From: Spartobacteria bacterium
GTDB taxonomy: Bacteria; Verrucomicrobiota; Verrucomicrobiia; Chthoniobacterales; UBA10450
Length of the DNA stretch: 56,954 bases
Direction of reading: 5' to 3'
Assembly: GCA_003134785.1 (NCBI GenBank)
Contig: PLCN01000005.1
Coordinates: 96,692-153,645 of the forward strand
The notes beneath the pieces were generated by a model. The model ran no database searches, had not been told where the DNA came from, and saw only the letters and a program-made list of their open reading frames with translations. The position numbers were made by a program, and so were the translations under genes. The first letter of the stretch is position 1; each line of letters opens with the position of its first letter. Of the stretch, positions 45,087 through 52,847 are shown piece by piece.

Positions 45087-45572
45087 TCAGTCGCGGAAAT
45101 TTTTGAAGGTCGTGGCGACGCCGAAATCTCGGCTGCGCACAAAAGCAATGACGGCTTGCAAATCGTCGCGCTTCTTTCCCGTGACCCGGATTTGCCGGTC
45201 CTGCTGTTGGCTTTGAACCTTGAAGCTCTGACTCTTGATGGCGTGGATGATTTCCTTTGCCTTGTCGCCTTCGAGACCTTGCTGGATTTTCAATTCCTGC
45301 CGCGCATGTCCGAGCGGCGAAATCGCGGGATCGACTTGCTCCACGTTTCGCAAATCCACGCCCCGCTTGCTTAATTTCCCGATAACGATTTCGCGCAACC
45401 CACGCAACCGGGAGGCATCCTCAGCCGTAAGCGTGATTTTATCCTTCTCAGCGACAATTTCCGCGACGCTTCCCTTGAAATCAAAACGCGTCGCCAATTC
45501 CTTGCGCGCTTGATTGATCGCGTTATCAATTTCCTGCGCGTCCACTTCTGAGACGATATCGAACGAAGGCAT
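45087..45572 (-). CDS. yajQ: YajQ family cyclic-di-GMP/nucleotide-binding protein
   Basis: This is a 161-residue protein with the YajQ signature throughout: MPSFDIVSEVDAQEIDNAIN, ARKELATRFDFKGSVAEIVA, KDKITLTAEDASRLRGLREI, RGVDLRNVEQVDPAISPLGH and VTGKKRDDLQAVIAFVRSRD. YajQ proteins bind nucleotides, some bind cyclic-di-GMP and act with transcription factors. ATG at 45572 is the family start; the open stretch upstream overlaps another gene and is not coding. Its stop is 37 nt from the big hairpin. Confidence 0.95.
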   Translation of the reverse strand: MPSFDIVSEVDAQEIDNAINQARKELATRFDFKGSVAEIVAEKDKITLTAEDASRLRGLREIVIGKLSKRGVDLRNVEQVDPAISPLGHARQELKIQQGLEGDKAKEIIHAIKSQSFKVQSQQQDRQIRVTGKKRDDLQAVIAFVRSRDFGVATTFKNFRD

Positions 45573-45650
45573 GGTGTTTGGTTTGCGATTGTTGATCAGC
45601 GGCGCAAAGGCGACGCCTTCAGGATTATCCGTTATCGTTTCCACCGGCCA

Positions 45651-47039
45651 ATGAATTTTTCGACTCACCGCATTCTGCCTTGGCTTCTGTTCCTTGGTTG
45701 CACCTTCACGGTGACGTTGAGCGGATGCGACCGCGCGGCTTCGAAGGAAAAAAAAACGCTTCGGGCCGAACTGCGCGCGGCGTTGCATGAGCGTTCGTAC
45801 GACAAGGCCGCGGAACTTGCGCGGCGTCTTCTAAAATTGAATACGCAGGATAACGGAAGCTGGGATCGTCTCGTCCAGGCGCAATTCGGCTTGCGCGATC
45901 TCGCCGGAGTGAAACAGGCCTTGGAGGAATGGCGACACACGGTGAGCAAACCGTCGTCGAATCTCGACGAATACACCGGCGATCTTGCCTTTGAGCAACA
46001 TGATCTGCCCGGCGCGGTGGAGAGTTGGAAAAAAGTGCTAGGCGTCGATCCGAAAAGCATTCGTGTTCTCGAAAAAATGGCGCGGGCGGAAAAGACCCAA
46101 CAACACTGGACGGAAGAGAACACGGCGTGGACGACTTATCTCGACGTGCAGGAAAGTGCGATGGCGCGGATCAACCGCGCGTTGTGCCGGCGGCGCCTTC
46201 ATCGCTGGCACGACGCATTCGAAGATCTAAAACGGGCCCAGGAATTGGCGCCGGATGACCCGGAGGTCCAGCGCGTCGGCAAGCTCTTCGAACAGATGGG
46301 GAAATTCCTCGCCGACATTCGCGAGGTGGATGCGGCGTTGGCCATGTCGCCGAACGATCCCGGATTGCTGACGGACCGCGCCTTGATCTTCTTGCGAAGC
46401 GCAGATTACGAGCTGGCGCTCGAGGACAGCGAGGCCGCCACAAAATTAGGTCCCTGGGGGGTGCGGCCAAAATTGTTTCAGGCAATTGCCCTGATCGATC
46501 TCGGACGGTCGGACGAATGCGAACAACTGGCGGTGCAGAAATTCATCCGGCTCGAGACGCTCACGACGGAATTTCTCGAAACGATCAGCCGGCTTGATTC
46601 CGAGATTTCCGTGGAGCGAAGCAATGCAGAACTTTACGTCACCCGCGCGTGGCAGCTCAACGAGATCGGACAGCCGGCGCTGGCGTTGCAAGACGCGGAG
46701 AACGCCGTGCGCCTCGATCAGAAATCGGCGGGCGCATGCGCGGAGTGCAGTTACGCGCTCAGAAAACTGGGACGCGTTCCCGAGGCGCTGCAACAGATCA
46801 AGCGCGCCACCGAACTCGACCCGAATTTCGGCACGGCCTGGCAGTACCGCGGTGAATTGGAAATGGAGCGCGGCGAGACGCTCTCGGCCATCGAATCGCT
46901 GAGCCATGCGCTCGATACGAGCCAGACCGTGATCGCATTGCAGAAGCGAGAACAATGTTATCGCCGGCTCGGTCTCCTGGTGAAAGCCGAGCAGGACCAT
47001 CGCGCGCTGGAAGAGCTAAACGCGCGCACGCCGAAATGA
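45651..47039 (+). CDS. TPR-repeat lipoprotein
   Basis: This is a 462-residue precursor. The lipobox LSGC (in FLGCTFTVTLSGCDRA, Cys about residue 26) indicates a lipoprotein. The body is a series of TPR helix pairs: LHERSYDKAAELARRLLKLN, TQDNGSWDRLVQAQFGLRDL, EYTGDLAFEQHDLPGAVESW, LTDRALIFLRSADYELALED and WQYRGELEMERGETLSAIES. Such lipoproteins scaffold envelope assemblies. The ATG at 45651 begins MNFSTHRILPWLLFLGC. It stands alone, divergent from yajQ. No partner is evident. Confidence 0.85.
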   Translation: MNFSTHRILPWLLFLGCTFTVTLSGCDRAASKEKKTLRAELRAALHERSYDKAAELARRLLKLNTQDNGSWDRLVQAQFGLRDLAGVKQALEEWRHTVSKPSSNLDEYTGDLAFEQHDLPGAVESWKKVLGVDPKSIRVLEKMARAEKTQQHWTEENTAWTTYLDVQESAMARINRALCRRRLHRWHDAFEDLKRAQELAPDDPEVQRVGKLFEQMGKFLADIREVDAALAMSPNDPGLLTDRALIFLRSADYELALEDSEAATKLGPWGVRPKLFQAIALIDLGRSDECEQLAVQKFIRLETLTTEFLETISRLDSEISVERSNAELYVTRAWQLNEIGQPALALQDAENAVRLDQKSAGACAECSYALRKLGRVPEALQQIKRATELDPNFGTAWQYRGELEMERGETLSAIESLSHALDTSQTVIALQKREQCYRRLGLLVKAEQDHRALEELNARTPK

Positions 47040-47050
47040 GGCGCTGTAGC

Positions 47051-47830
47051 TCAATAGGTCTTGTCGATCCTGATGTTTCCGGCGGTCGACTTTATGTCGA
47101 AGATGGTTTCAGGCGTCGGTTCGGTCGCGAAATCCAGGGATTGAATCAGCTCAGCGGGTGTCTCCTTCGCATCGAAAGCGTTCGCGATGCGGCCCGTGGC
47201 GGTCCGGGCGACGATCCCGGCGGATGCGTCACTTGGGATCACGGCCCGGATATTTCCGCGCTCGCTCGATAGTCTCACGGAGAACTTCGTGTTCTCCCAC
47301 CAATCGTAGGCGACATCCAGACGGCCATTCTCGATCCTAAGATTCAGGTCGCTGAAACAATTATGAGCGGCCAGCCAGCCATTGGTGATATGCGCGGTCG
47401 CGCTCCCTTCGCGCAAACTCTCCACTAACACTTCGCCGTTCACTAAATCGAGATTGGTGATCTTCGTCGTGTGTGGCACGATGAGGTTGTACTCCACCGT
47501 TCCGGAGCGATCGCTCAAGCTGAAACTATTCTCTTTCGGGGGAAAATTTGTTTCGATCACGACGCTCTTCGAGGTCGCCTGGACGGAGACCACGATTTTT
47601 TTGAGCCGGTCTGAGGTGTAAGCTCTCTTGATCGCTTCGATGGAAATTTCCCGGACGTCTCCGGCGTAGACGCGAATCGATCCGTCGATGTTGTGCACGC
47701 TTAGAGTGACATCAGGATCGACAGCGTACTTTTGCTGGATGATTTCTTCGACCGCCTCGACTGCGAACGCGCTTTGCGAGAAAAGGAGCAGGGCGAATGG
47801 CGCTGTCGCCGTCAGCAAGAGGTCATTCAT
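47051..47830 (-). CDS. Exported DUF4097-type beta-helix protein, last gene of the ABC cluster
   Basis: This is a 259-residue precursor with a signal peptide (LLTATAPFALLLFSQSAFAV). The mature part (about 25-255) is a right-handed parallel-beta-like series of strands: VTLSVHNIDGSIRVYAGDVR, VSVQATSKSVVIETNFPP, YNLIVPHTTKITNLDLVN, VSLREGSATAHITNGWLAAH-type turns and IENGRLDVAYDWWENTKFSV. DUF4097-type proteins are often found beside anti-sigma or adhesion genes. The ATG overlaps the ADOP stop by 8 nt, so it is co-translated in the leftward operon. Its job in the ABC cluster is unknown. Confidence 0.78.
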   Translation of the reverse strand: MNDLLLTATAPFALLLFSQSAFAVEAVEEIIQQKYAVDPDVTLSVHNIDGSIRVYAGDVREISIEAIKRAYTSDRLKKIVVSVQATSKSVVIETNFPPKENSFSLSDRSGTVEYNLIVPHTTKITNLDLVNGEVLVESLREGSATAHITNGWLAAHNCFSDLNLRIENGRLDVAYDWWENTKFSVRLSSERGNIRAVIPSDASAGIVARTATGRIANAFDAKETPAELIQSLDFATEPTPETIFDIKSTAGNIRIDKTY

Positions 47831-50279
47831 ATCGGAGCGCCACCATCGGGTCGACCTTCATCGCTCTTCGCGCGGGAAGATAGCTCGCCAGGGATGCCGC
47901 TACCATAAGTAGTCCGATAACGCCCGCGTAGGTCAACACGTCAGTCGTTTGCACGCCATATAGCAATGTCCCGAGCAAACGCGTCAGACCGACTGAAGCG
48001 AGAATTCCAAGCGCGACGCCGACCGCGACCAGAGTGAAACTCTGCCGCAGCACCATTCGCAGCATATCGAATCGTTGAGCGCCGAGAGCCATCCGGATTC
48101 CAATCTCGTGCGTCCGCTCGGAGGTAATGTAAGCCATCACTCCGTAGAGCCCGACCATCGCCAGCGCGAGCGCCGAGCCGGCAAAGACCCCGAGCATGAC
48201 CATGCTGAAGCGTCGGTTATCGAGTGAAGCGGAAAGGATTTCTCTTAACGTTTGAAACTTGGTCGGCATCTCCGGATTCAAGGCCCGCGCTTCGCGGCGC
48301 ATCGCCCCAGTCAGCGTGGCCGCATCACCGTGACCACGCAGCACGATCGAAAACTGCGCCGCCGCTGCTGGCCGTTGGAAATAATTCGTGTAAACGGTCG
48401 GCCGCGCCTCCGCATCCAATCCATCGTCCCGGACGTCACCCACGACGCCGATCACATGGAGCAACCGGACATCGCCGTCCATATTGCCAAACTGGATTTG
48501 TTTGCCGATCGCGTCCTCGTTAGGCCAATACCGGCGCGCGAAGGATTGGCTGATCAACGCCACGTGCAGCGAATCCGGCCCATCCGATTCCTGGAAAATC
48601 CGTCCACGCAGGAGTGGGATACCCATGGTGGCGAAGTAGCCGGAACTGCTTACTCGATATTCCGCGTCACCTGTTTTTCCGCTGCCGGAAAGAGCATTGA
48701 GTTGTTCAACCAGCGCGGCCATCGTCTCCGCCGGTTTCGAGCCGTCCTCCATGATGAAGGTGCCGTTGGCTCCCATGTCGGTCATCGGCAGCGAGTTGAT
48801 ACCTCCGACGGCGAGGACCCCCGGCAAAGCATTTAGACGCTCGAAAAGTTGCTGATAAAATTGGGCGAGGCGCCGTTGCGCCGCCGGCTCCTCGGGGTCC
48901 GGCATCGATACGGTCATGGCAACCACGCTTTCCGGTTGGAAACCGGGATTTACTTCCATCAAACGCTGGAAACTTCTGCCTAACAAGCCGGCGCCGATCA
49001 GTAGCATCAGGGTCAAAGCAACCTGCAAAACGATCAGGCCATTCCGAAAGCGCGAGCTAGAACGGCTCGTCGATTTTCCGCGCCCGGCGCTCTGCAGATC
49101 ATTCTGCAATTGGCGATGAGACGCATTTAGCGCGGGTACGAATCCCAGCAGCGTGCCGACCAACATCGAAATGCCGAGCGTGAAAACAAGAACTCTGGAG
49201 TTGACTCCGATCTGACCAACGCGCGGAAGATTTCCGTGGTAAGCACCGAGGATCAGATCGACGCCCCAGAAGGCGAGAAGGACGCCGAGCGCTCCGGCGG
49301 CGAGCGTGAGCAAAACCGTTTCGGTGATGAACTGCCGCGCCAGCCGCCAGCGTGAAGCCCCAAGCGCCGCGCGCACGGCGACCTCCTGCCGTCGAGCCGT
49401 TGCGCGAACCAAAAGAAGATTCGCGACATTCGAGCAGGCGATCACCAGCAAAAGACCGACCGCGCCGCAGACGAGCAAGAGCACGCCGCGGATGTCCTTC
49501 ACCAATCTTTCGCGCAACGGCATTGCACCAAAGCTGGCAGCGTCTGTCTGCGTGCCATTTTCAAGCTTCAATTGCCGGCCAATCGCGCCCACGTCCGCGC
49601 GCGCCTGTTCGAGCGAAACAGCTGGCTTCAGGCGTCCGGCCACGCGCCAATTGTGCGCGGTCCGCGAAGGAATCGGCGGAAAGATTTCGGATGGATACCA
49701 GACATCGACATTCGGAGGAAACTCCGTCTCCGCGGGCAACACGCCTATGACGGCAAAGGTGCGGTTGCCAAACCGAAGAGCAGTTCCTTCCAGATTCGTT
49801 CGGTCGCCAAGCAAACGCTTCCAGAAGCCATAACTGATCACAGCCGTTTCCTTATTCTCCGCAAGCGATTCGGAGGAAAAAAAGCGACCCAACACCGGAG
49901 TTACCCCCAGGACACGAAAGAACTCGCCGGACGCGGCGCAAGCAATCGTGCGCACAGGCTCGCTGCCGCCCGAAACTGCTTGCGGCCAGGCGCTATACTG
50001 GGTCAGGGCTTCGAAGCTGCGGCTGCGTGCGCGCAGATCGTCGAAGTTTGGCTGAGTGAATGACATTCCCCTGCCCTTCTCGTCCAATTCGCGGAGCTCG
50101 ACGATCCGCTCCTGATTTGGATAGGGCAACGGCCGCAGCAAGACCGCATCGAGCACGCTGAAAATTGCGGTCGATGCGCCGATGCCGAGCGCCAGGGTCA
50201 AGACTGCCACCACGGTGAAACCTGGGCGCTTCAATAAAGAACGCGCCGCCAACCGCATCTCATGCAGGAATGAATTCAC
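47823..50279 (-). CDS. ADOP-type MacB/FtsX fusion permease (paralogue 1)
   Basis: This is an 818-residue membrane protein with the double-permease layout. The N-terminal membrane anchor (MRLAARSLLKRPGFTVVAVL then TLALGIGAST) and periplasmic MacB_PCD domain (about 40-240) are followed by an FtsX domain (about 285-400, VLLLVCGAVGLLLVIACSNV). A second periplasmic domain (about 430-640) and a second FtsX domain (about 690-810) complete it, ending VALRYE like its paralogues. It lacks an ATP-binding domain and must rely on a separate MacB/LolD-type ATPase. GTG at 50279 is the likely start. It lies 9 nt from the next paralogue, so it is an operon member. Confidence 0.88.
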   Translation of the reverse strand: MNSFLHEMRLAARSLLKRPGFTVVAVLTLALGIGASTAIFSVLDAVLLRPLPYPNQERIVELRELDEKGRGMSFTQPNFDDLRARSRSFEALTQYSAWPQAVSGGSEPVRTIACAASGEFFRVLGVTPVLGRFFSSESLAENKETAVISYGFWKRLLGDRTNLEGTALRFGNRTFAVIGVLPAETEFPPNVDVWYPSEIFPPIPSRTAHNWRVAGRLKPAVSLEQARADVGAIGRQLKLENGTQTDAASFGAMPLRERLVKDIRGVLLLVCGAVGLLLVIACSNVANLLLVRATARRQEVAVRAALGASRWRLARQFITETVLLTLAAGALGVLLAFWGVDLILGAYHGNLPRVGQIGVNSRVLVFTLGISMLVGTLLGFVPALNASHRQLQNDLQSAGRGKSTSRSSSRFRNGLIVLQVALTLMLLIGAGLLGRSFQRLMEVNPGFQPESVVAMTVSMPDPEEPAAQRRLAQFYQQLFERLNALPGVLAVGGINSLPMTDMGANGTFIMEDGSKPAETMAALVEQLNALSGSGKTGDAEYRVSSSGYFATMGIPLLRGRIFQESDGPDSLHVALISQSFARRYWPNEDAIGKQIQFGNMDGDVRLLHVIGVVGDVRDDGLDAEARPTVYTNYFQRPAAAAQFSIVLRGHGDAATLTGAMRREARALNPEMPTKFQTLREILSASLDNRRFSMVMLGVFAGSALALAMVGLYGVMAYITSERTHEIGIRMALGAQRFDMLRMVLRQSFTLVAVGVALGILASVGLTRLLGTLLYGVQTTDVLTYAGVIGLLMVAASLASYLPARRAMKVDPMVALRYE

Positions 50280-50288
50280 ACTACCTCC

Positions 50289-52712
50289 TTATTCGTAACG
50301 CAACGCCACCATCGGATCGACGCGCATCGCCCGGCGCGCTGGAATGTAGCTGGCGAGAAACGCAGCCGCCCCCAGCAGCACAACAACGATGGCGTAAATG
50401 GAAAAGTCGTTTGCGGCCACGCCGTACAAGAGCGTGCGCAGCAGCCGGGTCGCGCCCAGTGAAGCCACGAATCCTATTCCGATCCCGATGGCGACCAGAA
50501 TGAGACCCTGGCGCAGAACCATCGTGAGCATATCGGAACGTTGCGCGCCGAGCGCCATGCGAATGCCGATCTCCTTGGTGCGTTGCGCGACGCCATAAGC
50601 GATCACGCCGTAAATTCCGATCGCCGCGAGAATCATCGCGACGCCGGCAAAAACGCCAAGAAGGATCATGTTGAACCGGGGCTGCGCCAAAGATCTCGCG
50701 AGCAGTTCATCGAGCGGCTGAAGTTTTGGGATATACAAATCCTTGCCGACTTCGTTGATGGCGTTGCGAACGGCGGCGTCGAGTCCGGTGATTTTCGGCG
50801 TCGCCGTGCGCAGGACGATATCCATCCGGCGTTCGATCTCCTGCGTGTGCGGGACGTAAAATTCCGGACCGGTCTGTTCCGCGAGCGAGTCATGATGCGA
50901 ATCCGTGACAACACCGACAACTTCACAAGCAGGCGGGTCAGGATCGTCACGGTCGATCAACACCTCTCTGCCCAGCGCCGAAGAGATGCCGCCGAGGTAC
51001 TGCCGTGCGAAAGATTCGTTTACGATCATGACTGGTCGGCCATCCTTCTTGTCGCGACTGTCGAAGGTGCGACCGGTCAGGAGAGGAATTCTCATCGCGC
51101 GAAAATAACCGCCAGTGACAGTGAGATGCGCGGCGGCCGGGTGATTGCCCGCAGCGAGCGGCGGCGCTCCGCCGATGGTGAAAGTCGAGCCGCGATCATT
51201 GCCCGAAAATGGCAACGGCATGGCGGCGCCGACGGATTCGACTCCGGGAAGCGCGACCAGCTTCGGCATCAGCGCGGCGAAAAATTGCTCGTGCTGCTCC
51301 TTGTTTGGGTATTTCGCCGAAGGCAACGCGACGGCGACCGTGAATGTCCGCGCCGGATCGAAGCCCGGCTTCGTTGCGCTCAAGTTTGCGAAGCTCTTGA
51401 TGAGCAAGCCCGCGCCCGCCAGCAAAAGAAGCGATAACGCGACCTGAGATGTGACCAGAATCGCGCGCAAGCGATGCGTTTCGCGGCCGCCAATCGCTCC
51501 TTTTCCACCTTCCTGCAGCGACTGGTTCACGTCTGGCCTCGACGCTTGAATCGCCGGAATCAGAGCGAAAATAATGGTGCTCGCAAGCGCGATGGCGAAA
51601 GTGAACCCGCAAACGGTCGAGTTCACCGCGATGTCCGCCACGCGCGGCAGATCCCGCGGGCCGAACGCCCGCAAAACGTCGATACCCCACCAGGCCAGAA
51701 GAAGTCCCGCGCCTCCGCCGACCGCCGCCAGCAGGAGTCCTTCCGCGAGTAACTGACGCACGATGCGATTCCGGCTCGCGCCCAACGCGGTGCGAATCGC
51801 TATTTCGCGCCGGCGAGCGGTGGCGCGAGCCAGAAGCAAGTTCGCTACGTTCGCACACGCGATCAGTAAAACGAGACCTACTGCGCAAAGCAGCACGGTC
51901 AGAGCAGGACGGACTTCGCCCACGGTGTCTTCGTGCAAGCCGACGACGATTTGATGACGATCGAAATTCGTATCCGGATATTGCAACGCCAGGCGATTCG
52001 CGATGGTGTTCAGTTCCGCTTCGGCGGTGCGCACCGAAATGCCCGACTTCAATCTACCGACCAAGCTATAAGAATGACTACCTCTCCGCGTCAGCTCCTT
52101 CGGAATGATCGGCTCCGGCGGCATGAGAAAATCCTTGACCGAATCTTGAACTGGAAAGCGCCAGCCGGGCGGCATCACGCCTAGTACCGTGTAAGAGCGC
52201 GCGGAAAGAACGACCTGCCGGCCCACGATCTTCGGATCGCCCGCGAAGGAGCGATGCCATCCTTCATAGGTTAAAACAACAACGCGCGCGTCGACCTTAT
52301 CCTCAGCACGCGTGTAGCGGCGACCGAGAAACGGTGAAACGCCGAGTACATCAAAAATATCGGAAGTAACAGCCACGCCTTGCAGCAACCGAGCCTCTTC
52401 ATTTCCGCTAAGAATCGCTCCCGACCGGGTAAACGCCGCAAGGTACTTCACGGTTTTGGATTGCTGTCGCAGATCGACGTAGTCCGGATATGAATCCACA
52501 TCGTGACCGCCGCCTTCGTGCGGAACAGTTCCCCAGACCATGACCAGCTCGTCCGGGTGCGGGAAAGGCATCGGCTGCAGCAGAACGGCATCGACCACAC
52601 TGAAGATCGCGCTGTTCGCGCCGATGCCTAAAGCCAGCGTAACGACCGCCACTGTCGTAAACGCCGGTGCCTTAGCTAGCATGCGGAACGCATATCTTAG
52701 GTCAGTTAACAT
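50289..52712 (-). CDS. ADOP-type MacB/FtsX fusion permease (paralogue 2)
   Basis: This is an 807-residue permease with the same layout as its neighbours: the first membrane helix (FTTVAVVTLALGIGANSAIF), MacB_PCD periplasmic domain, FtsX domain (LTVLLCAVGLVLLIACANVA), second periplasmic domain and second FtsX block near the C-terminus. ATG 52712 begins MLTDLRYAFRMLAKAPAF. The longer frame from 52829 enters a TGTAG-type repeat and is not real. It sits between paralogues 1 and 3 and ends VALRYE. Confidence 0.9.
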   Translation of the reverse strand: MLTDLRYAFRMLAKAPAFTTVAVVTLALGIGANSAIFSVVDAVLLQPMPFPHPDELVMVWGTVPHEGGGHDVDSYPDYVDLRQQSKTVKYLAAFTRSGAILSGNEEARLLQGVAVTSDIFDVLGVSPFLGRRYTRAEDKVDARVVVLTYEGWHRSFAGDPKIVGRQVVLSARSYTVLGVMPPGWRFPVQDSVKDFLMPPEPIIPKELTRRGSHSYSLVGRLKSGISVRTAEAELNTIANRLALQYPDTNFDRHQIVVGLHEDTVGEVRPALTVLLCAVGLVLLIACANVANLLLARATARRREIAIRTALGASRNRIVRQLLAEGLLLAAVGGGAGLLLAWWGIDVLRAFGPRDLPRVADIAVNSTVCGFTFAIALASTIIFALIPAIQASRPDVNQSLQEGGKGAIGGRETHRLRAILVTSQVALSLLLLAGAGLLIKSFANLSATKPGFDPARTFTVAVALPSAKYPNKEQHEQFFAALMPKLVALPGVESVGAAMPLPFSGNDRGSTFTIGGAPPLAAGNHPAAAHLTVTGGYFRAMRIPLLTGRTFDSRDKKDGRPVMIVNESFARQYLGGISSALGREVLIDRDDPDPPACEVVGVVTDSHHDSLAEQTGPEFYVPHTQEIERRMDIVLRTATPKITGLDAAVRNAINEVGKDLYIPKLQPLDELLARSLAQPRFNMILLGVFAGVAMILAAIGIYGVIAYGVAQRTKEIGIRMALGAQRSDMLTMVLRQGLILVAIGIGIGFVASLGATRLLRTLLYGVAANDFSIYAIVVVLLGAAAFLASYIPARRAMRVDPMVALRYE

Positions 52713-52721
52713 AGGTAGGCG

Positions 52722-52845
52722 CTGTAGCCGCCGCGCTGCTTGCCACGCCGAAGCGAGGCGAAGGCGGGCGGCCGGCGGAAATTCTCGATATGGGAAAGAA
52801 GTGATCCAGGTCCTCCCCACGCTTCGCACAGCGAAGCGGCTACAG
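52722..52845. repeat. 124-bp CTGTAG...CTACAG element between permease genes
   Basis: It starts CTGTAGCCGCCGCGCTGCTT and ends GCGAAGCGGCTACAG. Its ends match the family at 9975, 28565 and 43985. It fills the gap between paralogue 3's stop (52848) and paralogue 2's ATG (52712), so it lies inside the operon mRNA. Confidence 0.7.
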
Positions 52846-52847
52846 AG

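Noticed and set aside
52713-52829. N-terminal extension of permease 2
   Set aside because: It is encoded by the TGTAG/CTACAG element, and the family start MLTDLRYAFRML is downstream.
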